From positions 1 through 6,141 of the forward strand of contig LNFD01000234.1 in the NCBI GenBank assembly GCA_001464255.1: DNA of 6,141 bases, written 5' to 3'. The translations under genes and the position numbers were made by a program. Positions 1-4,923 of the stretch are shown here, in pieces. The notes beneath the pieces are model-generated. The model did not search any database. It saw only the letters and a program-made list of their open reading frames with translations, and was not told where the DNA came from. Origin of the DNA: Actinomycetales bacterium Ga0077552 (GTDB lineage: Bacteria; Actinomycetota; Actinomycetes; Actinomycetales; Microbacteriaceae). The number at the start of each line of letters is the position of its first letter. The first letter of the stretch is position 1.

Positions 1-2
1 TA

Positions 3-15
3 TTCGACCATCGAA
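3..15. promoter_or_regulatory. Candidate MarR operator, short inverted repeat
   Basis: TTCGA-CCA-TCGAA is a perfect inverted repeat with 5-bp arms and a 3-bp centre. It covers the proposed -35 box (4-9) of the MarR gene. A further TCGAA half-site lies at 32-36, exactly 21 bp (about two helical turns) after the one at 11-15. Many MarR proteins repress their own gene through short palindromes over the promoter, so this is a reasonable autoregulatory site. The arms are short enough to arise by chance, and the window edge cuts off the upstream context. Confidence 0.3.
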
Positions 16-38
16 GAAGATAGCGGTAGACTCGAACC
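4..38 (+). promoter_or_regulatory. Probable promoter of the MarR gene, likely leaderless
   Basis: A -35-like hexamer TCGACC (4-9; 4 of 6 match to TTGACA) is followed by an exactly 17-bp spacer and a -10-like hexamer TAGACT (27-32; 4 of 6 match to TATAAT, keeping the TAnnnT core). Six bases after the -10 box comes position 39, which is the A of the ATG. The predicted transcription start therefore coincides with the start codon, and no convincing Shine-Dalgarno sequence precedes it. Leaderless mRNAs are common in actinobacteria. The hexamers are seen; the promoter activity and the start point are inferred. Confidence 0.45.
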
Positions 39-569
39 ATGAGCCAACCAGATCAGCAGACTCCCAGCTTCGGCGAATCCCACGCCGCGACGCTGCTGCT
101 GCGCGAGCTGCTCGACGTCACGGAGGACTTCGAGCGCTCGCTCGGCGATGAGCTCGCCGTCAACGCCACCGACCTCAGCGCGATGCAGCACCTCATCGTC
201 GCGGGCCCGCTCAGCCCCACCGCGCTCGCCGAGCGTCTCGAGCTCTCGTCGGCCGCCGTCACGACGGTCGTCGATCGCCTGGAGGCACTCGGCCACGTGC
301 ACCGCTCCCCCAACCCCGATGATCGGCGCGGCACCCTCGTCGTGCCCGAGCCCGCCTCGGTGGGCCGCGCCATGGGGCGCATCGTGCCGATGGTGACCGC
401 GGTCGATCAGGCCATCCACGCCTTCGACGACGCCGAGAAGGAGGTCATCACGCGCTACCTCTCGCGCGTGGTCGAGGCCTACCGCGGGCAGGCTGAGCCG
501 ACCGACCGGCCGCGATCGTGGCGGGCGGATGCGGGGCCGCGGCCGCACGCGGCGGCCGAGACCGGCTAG
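39..569 (+). CDS. MarR-family transcriptional regulator
   Basis: A 176-residue winged helix-turn-helix protein of the MarR family, expected to act in the cytoplasm as a DNA-binding dimer. Residues about 14-36 form the N-terminal dimerisation helix. Residues about 44-103 are the DNA-binding domain: the L-S-P-T-A-L-A-E-R-L helix, then the recognition helix S-S-A-A-V-T-T-V-V-D-R-L-E-A-L-G (70-85), then the wing with the family's D-D-R-R signature (94-97). Residues about 105-150 are C-terminal helices that return to the dimer interface. The last 25 or so residues are a low-complexity Pro/Arg/Ala/Gly tail of unknown use. The ATG at 39 lacks a Shine-Dalgarno sequence but fits a leaderless start. 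The gene converges on the cpdA-like gene, so the two are not co-transcribed. Ligand and targets cannot be read from sequence, and the divergent neighbour that might be its target lies left of the window. Confidence 0.9.
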   Translation: MSQPDQQTPSFGESHAATLLLRELLDVTEDFERSLGDELAVNATDLSAMQHLIVAGPLSPTALAERLELSSAAVTTVVDRLEALGHVHRSPNPDDRRGTLVVPEPASVGRAMGRIVPMVTAVDQAIHAFDDAEKEVITRYLSRVVEAYRGQAEPTDRPRSWRADAGPRPHAAAETG

Positions 570-571
570 CG

Positions 572-607
572 CGGGCCCGATCGCTCCTCGCCCGAGGCCG
601 CTCGGCC
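572..607. terminator. Possible bidirectional terminator between convergent genes
   Basis: The 38 bp between the two convergent stop codons hold several short GC inverted repeats: CCTCG-CC-CGAGG (586-597), GGCCG-CT-CGGCC (596-607), and CGGGC (572-576) that can pair with GCCCG (590-594). They overlap and so are mutually exclusive. No T-tract follows on either strand, and the very high GC makes such repeats frequent by chance. The position between converging genes is the main argument. Confidence 0.25.
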
Positions 608-1543
608 CTAGACGTCGCTCGCCGCGGCCTCGTTGAGGTTGAGGTGCGACGACTTGCTCGAGAGCTGCTCGAGCCGGACATCCGGTGCCATCGCATCGAT
701 CATGGGCCGGTACTCGGCCGAGAAGCCCGTGACCTCGGGGAACCCGTCGAGCGGGATCGTCGAGGTGACGACCTGCTCGTCGTAGACGTGCACGACGTCG
801 AACGACTGGCCGCCGTCGACGCCGCTCAGCAGGCGCGCCGCGTCGGCGCCGAGGTCGAGCGTGTAGCACGTGGCCGCCGCGACCGAGACGGGGATGCCGG
901 CGAAGGTGCTGTGGGTCGAGTAGTGCAGGTGGCCGCCCAGGATGAGCCGAACGTCGGTGCCGCGCACGACGCCGGCGAGCGCCGGCTGGTCGTGCAGCTC
1001 GAGCACGGCCATGACTTCGAGCGGGGTCGGCACGGGCGGGTGGTGCACGGCGAGCACCGTGCCATGGGGCGCGGGCTCGACGAGCACCCCCGCGAGCCAG
1101 TCGAGCTGCTCGGGGCTGATCTCGCCGTGGTGGTAGCCGGGCACGGTCGTGTCGAGGGAGATCACGCGCAGCCCGCGGATGTCGTGGACGCGGTCTTGCG
1201 GCGCATCGGTCTCTGGCTCGTCGAAGAGCAGCGAGGCGTAAGGCGCGCGCTCGTCGTGGTTGCCCATGACCCAGATGAGCTGGGCGCCGAGCCGCTCGAC
1301 GACAGGCTCCACGGCCGCACGCAGCCGCCGGTAGGCGTCGGGCTCGCCCAGGTCGGCGAGATCGCCCGTGAAGACGAGCGCGTCAGGGCGGACGGGGCCC
1401 GCCTCGAGTCGCCGGAGGGCCGCCGCGAGGCGCTCCTCGACGGGGACCTTGCCGTACAGCGACCGCCCCTCGCCCAGGAGGTGGGTGTCGGAGATGTGCA
1501 CGAGCACGTGGCCGGCGGGAGGGTACTGCCCCATCTGCGTCAT
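608..1543 (-). CDS. cpdA: CpdA/Rv0805-type metallophosphoesterase (cyclic nucleotide phosphodiesterase)
   Basis: A 311-residue calcineurin-like phosphoesterase, class III cyclic nucleotide phosphodiesterase type, expected to hydrolyse cAMP and possibly 2',3'-cyclic nucleotides or other phosphodiesters at a dinuclear metal centre. All metal-binding motifs are present in order: I-S-D-T-H (17-21), G-D-L-A-D (60-64), G-N-H-D-E (94-98), V-H-H-P-P (166-170) and G-G-H-L-H (203-207). From memory, the length and blocks such as D-A-L-V-F-T-G-D-L-A-D, W-V-M-G-N-H-D and G-T-D-V-R-x-I-L-x-G-H-L-H-Y-S-T closely match Mycobacterium tuberculosis Rv0805. A tail of about 45 residues follows the catalytic core; the tail of Rv0805 is linked to envelope association, but this one looks different. 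The gene starts 33 bp after dprA and is probably last in its operon. The start is uncertain: the ATG at 1534 (Met4) has better Shine-Dalgarno spacing. Family confidence is high, substrate moderate. Confidence 0.88.
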   Translation of the reverse strand: MTQMGQYPPAGHVLVHISDTHLLGEGRSLYGKVPVEERLAAALRRLEAGPVRPDALVFTGDLADLGEPDAYRRLRAAVEPVVERLGAQLIWVMGNHDERAPYASLLFDEPETDAPQDRVHDIRGLRVISLDTTVPGYHHGEISPEQLDWLAGVLVEPAPHGTVLAVHHPPVPTPLEVMAVLELHDQPALAGVVRGTDVRLILGGHLHYSTHSTFAGIPVSVAAATCYTLDLGADAARLLSGVDGGQSFDVVHVYDEQVVTSTIPLDGFPEVTGFSAEYRPMIDAMAPDVRLEQLSSKSSHLNLNEAAASDV

Positions 1544-1544
1544 G

Positions 1545-1549
1545 CTCCC
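1545..1549 (-). promoter_or_regulatory. Shine-Dalgarno sequence that questions the cpdA start
   Basis: The minus strand reads GGGAG at 1549-1545. Only one base separates it from the ATG at 1543, which is too close for normal initiation. It lies 10 bases before the second in-frame ATG (1534-1532, Met4). The shorter form of 308 residues keeps every motif, since the first catalytic block starts at residue 17. I see no other good Shine-Dalgarno sequence for the upstream ATG. Confidence 0.45.
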
Positions 1550-1576
1550 AGGGTACCCGCGGGCCGTGAACCTGCG

Positions 1577-2944
1577 TCAGGATGCGTGCTCGATCTCATC
1601 GGATGACGCCGCGACGGCGCGGCGCCACAGCCCATCGGCCCCGAGCGAGGCCCGGCCCTCGAGGTCGAGCACCCCCAGCACCGCGCGGATGCGATCGGCC
1701 CCCTCCCCCACCTCTCGTGCGAGGTCGCTCGGCGACTGACCCCGCCGCGGACGCAGCGCGTCGATGACACGACCGTGCAGCGGGTCGGCACGGTGCGCCA
1801 ACGGCCCGACGTGCGCCGAACGCCCGGACAGGGCGAGCGGCTCGACGGGCTCCGGGACCTCGAGGACGCCGTCGCCGTCGAATGCGAGCTGCATGACCTC
1901 GGCGACGCTCGTCACGCACTCGACCGGCCCCGTGCGCAGGAGCGCGTGGCAGCCGGCGCTCGCCGCGCTCGTGATCGGGCCCGGCACGATGCCCACGGGC
2001 AACCCCGCGTCGAGGGCGTGGTTCGCGGTGTTGAGGGCACCGGATCGGCGGCCGGCCTCGACGACGACCGTCGCCGCCGAGAGCGCCGCGATGAGCCGAT
2101 TGCGCTGGAGGAAGCGCCACTTCGTCGGCGCCGACCCGCACGGCACCTCCGACAGCAGCAGGCCCTGCTCGGCCACTCGCGTCAGCAGGGCCTCGTGACC
2201 GCTCGGGTAGAGGCGGTCGATGCCGCCCGCGAGCACGGCGATCGTCGCGCCGCCGCTCGCGAGCGCCGCCCGATGCGCCATGCCGTCGATACCGTAGGCG
2301 CCGCCCGACACGACGACGACCTCACGGGCGCACAGCCCCGCCGCGAGCTCCATGGCGACGTGCTCGCCGTAGCCGGTCGCGGCGCGCGCGCCGACGATCG
2401 CGACACCGGGGCGCCGCAGCAGCTCGAGGTCGCCGCGCGCCCAGAGCAGCACCGGCTGGCTGTCGCGCAGGGCGACGACGCGCTCGGGCCAGTGGGCATC
2501 GCCCGGCACGATCATGCTCGCCCCGCACCGCGCCGCGCTCTCGAGGCTGCGCATGATGTCGGCCTCCCTCAGCCGCTCCGTCCAGCGCAGCAGCCCCTCG
2601 CGCGCACGCTCCGTGGTGATCTCGCCCCGCGTCGCGTCGACGATGGTCGCCGGGCTCACCCGGTCGATCACCAGACGGGCCGCCGTCACGGGGCCGACCG
2701 CGGCGATGAGCGCGCCCGCGACGCTGTCGCCCGGTTCGACGAGCACCCCCCAGATCGCACGGGCGAACAGCGCATCGAGCGCCCCCGGCTCGTCGAGCGC
2801 ACCGGCATCATCGACCGCGCCGCACTCCTGCAGGCGCTCGGAGGCGGCCGAGGCCTCGTCATCGGCCCACTCCGCCGCCCCTCCGGGCCGCACGGCGGCG
2901 AGCGCCGCGGCGATGCGATGCCGGTCGATTCCCCAGAGACTCAT
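1577..2944 (-). CDS. dprA: DNA-processing protein DprA
   Basis: A 455-residue DprA/Smf protein, which binds incoming single-stranded DNA in the cytoplasm and loads RecA during natural transformation. Residues 1-120 are an N-terminal helical region with an acidic, Ala-rich stretch at about 25-58. The Rossmann-like core spans about 140-355: V-A-I-V-G-A-R-A-A-T-G-Y-G (181-193), S-G-G-A-Y-G-I-D-G-M-A-H (213-224), G-G-I-D-R-L-Y-P (240-247), W-R-F-L-Q-R-N-R-L-I-A-A-L-S (276-289), and S-G-A-L-N-T-A-N (301-308). Residues about 387-443 form the C-terminal winged-helix domain. The Q-R-N-R-L-I-A form, where many phyla have P-R-R-N-R-I-I, looks typical of actinobacterial DprA. The ATG directly follows the yifB stop (TGAATG), with Shine-Dalgarno GGAAGGGG (2958-2951) six bases ahead, so translation is probably coupled. 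The gene is intact and somewhat longer than the usual 360-400 residues. Confidence 0.95.
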   Translation of the reverse strand: MSLWGIDRHRIAAALAAVRPGGAAEWADDEASAASERLQECGAVDDAGALDEPGALDALFARAIWGVLVEPGDSVAGALIAAVGPVTAARLVIDRVSPATIVDATRGEITTERAREGLLRWTERLREADIMRSLESAARCGASMIVPGDAHWPERVVALRDSQPVLLWARGDLELLRRPGVAIVGARAATGYGEHVAMELAAGLCAREVVVVSGGAYGIDGMAHRAALASGGATIAVLAGGIDRLYPSGHEALLTRVAEQGLLLSEVPCGSAPTKWRFLQRNRLIAALSAATVVVEAGRRSGALNTANHALDAGLPVGIVPGPITSAASAGCHALLRTGPVECVTSVAEVMQLAFDGDGVLEVPEPVEPLALSGRSAHVGPLAHRADPLHGRVIDALRPRRGQSPSDLAREVGEGADRIRAVLGVLDLEGRASLGADGLWRRAVAASSDEIEHAS

Positions 2945-4465
2945 TCAGATCCCCTTCCGGAGGTAGAGAGCGCGACCGAGGTGATCGGCACTCGGTCGGT
3001 CAGCGCCGTCGAGATCGGCGAGCGTCCACGCGACGCGCAGCACGCGGTCGTAGCCCCGCATCGTGAGCGCCCCGCGCTCGAGCGCGCGGTCGAGCGCCGC
3101 GCGGTCGGCGGCCGCGAGCCGCCAGCGGGGCGACCGCAGGGCCGGGCCCGGCACGTGCGCTGTGAGCGACCAGCCCTGATCGCCCCAGCGCTCTCGGCCG
3201 CGCCGGCGCGCCTCGAGCACGCGGGCGCGCGCCTGCGCGGTCGTCAGCGCCCCGGGCGCCCCCTCGGTCATCTGCGCGACGCCGACTCGGCGCACCGTGA
3301 GGTGCAGGTCGATGCGATCGAGCAGCGGCCCCGAGAGACGCCCGAGGTAGCGACGGCGCATCATCGCGGTGCACGTGCACTCGTCACCGCCGCCATGCCC
3401 GCACGGGCAGGGGTTGGCGGCGAGCACGAGCTGGAAGCGGGCGGGGAAGCGGGCGACCGTGCGCGCTCGATGGATGGTGATCTCGCCCGTCTCGAGCGGC
3501 TGGCGCAGCGCGTCGAGCACGGCGCCCGCGAACTCGGGCGCCTCGTCGAGGAAGAGCACACCGTGGGCGGCGCGCGAGATGGCCCCGGGGCGCACGAGGC
3601 CGCTGCCGCCTCCGACGAGCGCGGCCATCGTCGCACTGTGGTGCGGCGCTTCGAGGGGCGGCCGTGTCACGAGCGACGAGCCGAGCGGCAGCCCCGCGAG
3701 CGAGCGGATCGACGAGACCTCGACCGCCGCATCGGGCTCGAGGTCGGGCAGCAGCCCCGGCAGGCGGGAGGCGAGCAGCGTCTTGCCCGCGCCGGGCGGG
3801 CCGAGCATGAGCATGTGGTGGCCCCCAGCCGCGGCGACCTGCAGCGCCTCGACCGCCTCGGGGTGCCCGACGACGTCGGCGAGGTCGCCGCCGTCGAGGG
3901 GGGCGGGCCCGGGCTCGGGGGCCGCGAGCGCCTCGACCGGCACCGGGTCGAGCGCGGCGCCGTGGCCGATGAGCACGTCGCGCAGCGACGCCGCCCCGAT
4001 GACGCGGATGCCCGGCACGAGCCCCGCCTCGGCCGCGTTGCCGCTCGGCACGACGACCGCGCGCGCACCGGCCCGACGGGCCGCGAGCACCGCGGGCAGC
4101 ACGCCCGCGACGGGACGCAGCCGGCCGTCGAGCGAGAGCTCGCCGAGATGCACGACCGCGGCGATGGCCTCGGCGCTCACGACGCCCGTCGTCGCGAGGG
4201 CAGCGACCGCGATGCCGAGATCGAAGCCGGAGCCGTGCTTGGGCAGCGAGGCGGGCGAGAGATTGACGGTCACCTTGCGCGTCGGCAGGTCGCAGCCCGA
4301 GTTCGTCGCGGCCGAGCGAACGCGGTCTTTCGCCTCGCCGAGCGCGGTGTCGGGCAGCCCGATGATCGTGAAGGCGGGCAGACCGTTGGCGAGGTCGGCC
4401 TCGATCTCGACGATCGAGCCGTCGACACCGTGCAGGGCCACCGCGAGGGTGCGGGCGACGGCCAT
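2945..4465 (-). CDS. comM: YifB/ComM family AAA+ ATPase (Mg-chelatase-like)
   Basis: A 506-residue ComM (YifB) protein. In Vibrio cholerae, ComM is a hexameric helicase that drives branch migration during transformation; many bacteria without known transformation carry it too. Residues 1-170 form the N-terminal Lon-protease-like fold, including I-I-G-L-P-D-T (34-40), V-N-L-S-P-A (67-72) and F-D-L-G-I-A (81-86). A Pro/Ala-rich linker (about 173-192) leads to the AAA+ core: Walker A G-P-P-G-A-G-K-T (222-229), Walker B V-L-F-L-D-E (303-308), a cysteine cluster N-P-C-P-C-G...C-T-C (351-365) that could bind metal, and R-L-S-G-P-L-L-D-R-I-D-L (376-387). Residues about 408-506 are the C-terminal helical domain. 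The start is the ATG at 4465, sharing one base with the yraN stop (TGATG). Its Shine-Dalgarno is only AGG seven bases ahead, so initiation probably depends on yraN translation. The frame stays open to 4840, but that upstream part is Arg-rich and lies over yraN, so it is not coding. Confidence 0.94.
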   Translation of the reverse strand: MAVARTLAVALHGVDGSIVEIEADLANGLPAFTIIGLPDTALGEAKDRVRSAATNSGCDLPTRKVTVNLSPASLPKHGSGFDLGIAVAALATTGVVSAEAIAAVVHLGELSLDGRLRPVAGVLPAVLAARRAGARAVVVPSGNAAEAGLVPGIRVIGAASLRDVLIGHGAALDPVPVEALAAPEPGPAPLDGGDLADVVGHPEAVEALQVAAAGGHHMLMLGPPGAGKTLLASRLPGLLPDLEPDAAVEVSSIRSLAGLPLGSSLVTRPPLEAPHHSATMAALVGGGSGLVRPGAISRAAHGVLFLDEAPEFAGAVLDALRQPLETGEITIHRARTVARFPARFQLVLAANPCPCGHGGGDECTCTAMMRRRYLGRLSGPLLDRIDLHLTVRRVGVAQMTEGAPGALTTAQARARVLEARRRGRERWGDQGWSLTAHVPGPALRSPRWRLAAADRAALDRALERGALTMRGYDRVLRVAWTLADLDGADRPSADHLGRALYLRKGI

Positions 4466-4818
4466 CAGCAGGCCTGCCGCACGTGGTCGATGACGATGCC
4501 CTCGCGCGCGGCGACGACCCCGATGACGTCGATGCGCAGCGCGTGCGCGGCGGCCCCGGTCGCCGAGCACCAGGCCCCTGCGAGCCGGCGCAGCCGCGCG
4601 AGCTTGCGCGGGGTCACGGCATCGAGCGGATGCCCGAACCCCAGCCCTGACCGCGTCTTCACCTCGACGACGACGGTCGTGTCGCCGTGCTGCGCGACGA
4701 TGTCGATCTCGCCGATCGCGCAGCGCCAGTTGCGCTCGAGGATCGTGTAGCCCTCGGCGGTCAGGTGCTCGACCGCGAGCTGCTCGCCCATGCGGCCGAG
4801 CTCGTCTTTGCGTGCCAT
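4465..4818 (-). CDS. yraN: YraN/UPF0102 family nuclease-fold protein
   Basis: A 117-residue UPF0102 (YraN) protein with the restriction-endonuclease-like fold; its cellular role is not settled. Expected nuclease-type residues are in place: Glu12 within G-x-x-G-E-x-x-A (8-15), Asp39 in G-E-I-D-I (36-40), and Glu52 and Lys54 in V-E-V-K-T-R (51-56), matching the E...D...E-x-K pattern of the fold. The N-W-R-C motif (30-33) before G-E-I-D is also typical. The length is normal for the family. The ATG at 4818 has a strong Shine-Dalgarno GGGAGG (4828-4823) four bases ahead. It is the first gene of the yraN-yifB-dprA group, a common arrangement across bacteria, and its stop overlaps the yifB start by one base. 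In many actinobacteria rnhB and a DUF2469 gene lie just upstream (from memory); here a membrane protein gene does. A DNA or RNA processing role is plausible but unproven. Confidence 0.93.
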   Translation of the reverse strand: MARKDELGRMGEQLAVEHLTAEGYTILERNWRCAIGEIDIVAQHGDTTVVVEVKTRSGLGFGHPLDAVTPRKLARLRRLAGAWCSATGAAAHALRIDVIGVVAAREGIVIDHVRQAC

Positions 4819-4827
4819 GTCGCCTCC

Positions 4828-4845
4828 CGGCCAGGAGCATGGCCG
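4828..4845 (-). other. Small hairpin touching the yraN ribosome binding site
   Basis: On the minus strand CGGCCA (4845-4840) and TGGCCG (4833-4828) form a 6-bp stem with the loop TGCTCC. The last stem base is the first G of the yraN Shine-Dalgarno GGGAGG (4828-4823), and the loop carries CTCC, which is complementary to GGAG of that site. It could affect ribosome access, or it could be chance in GC-rich DNA. Confidence 0.25.
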
Positions 4846-4859
4846 ACGGCGGCGGAGCG

Positions 4860-4907
4860 CCCGAGCGCCGCGCCCGCCGAGGACGAGTCGGCGGGGCGGC
4901 GCCCGGG
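4860..4907 (-). terminator. Strong stem-loop after the membrane protein gene, probable terminator
   Basis: An imperfect hairpin with a perfect 8-bp inner stem, CCCGCCGA (4873-4880) with TCGGCGGG (4888-4895), and a 7-base loop. After a 3-by-2 internal loop a second 5-bp stem follows (GCGCC 4865-4869 with GGCGC 4898-4902). After a single mismatch comes a 4-bp stem (CCCG 4860-4863 with CGGG 4904-4907). That makes 17 pairs, nearly all G-C. On the minus strand it begins 16 bases after the stop codon of the membrane protein gene and ends 41 bases before the yraN ATG. There is no T-tract, which is not unusual for actinobacterial terminators. The fold is seen; the terminator role is inferred from position. 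Confidence 0.5.
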
Positions 4908-4923
4908 TGTGAGGGAGGGCCTG

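Noticed and set aside
539..546. A GCGGCCGC sequence in the GC-rich tail of the MarR gene
   Set aside because: It is an ordinary restriction-site-like motif expected in such GC-rich DNA, with no sign of a cloning junction or foreign sequence around it.
1551..1563. Overlapping palindromes GGGTACCC and CCCGCGGG between dprA and cpdA
   Set aside because: They are too short and lack a loop. They could not form a useful terminator or a convincing operator.
518..1606. A 362-codon plus-strand frame over the phosphodiesterase gene
   Set aside because: It runs antisense to a gene with all catalytic motifs intact, and its composition is Arg/Gly/Val/Ala/Asp shadow sequence without domains.
4468..4477. 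The perfect 10-bp palindrome GCAGGCCTGC just upstream of the yifB start
   Set aside because: It lies inside the coding end of yraN, has no loop, and such GC palindromes occur by chance at this base composition.
1775..4750. A 991-codon open frame on the plus strand, antisense to dprA, yifB and yraN
   Set aside because: Its translation is dominated by Arg, Ala, Gly, His and Asp with no recognisable domain. It is a by-product of the high-GC third-position bias of the true genes on the opposite strand.
4466..4840. A 125-residue N-terminal extension of YifB
   Set aside because: The upstream part is Arg-rich and lies over yraN, which has the nuclease-fold motifs. The conserved ComM N-terminus begins at the ATG at 4465.
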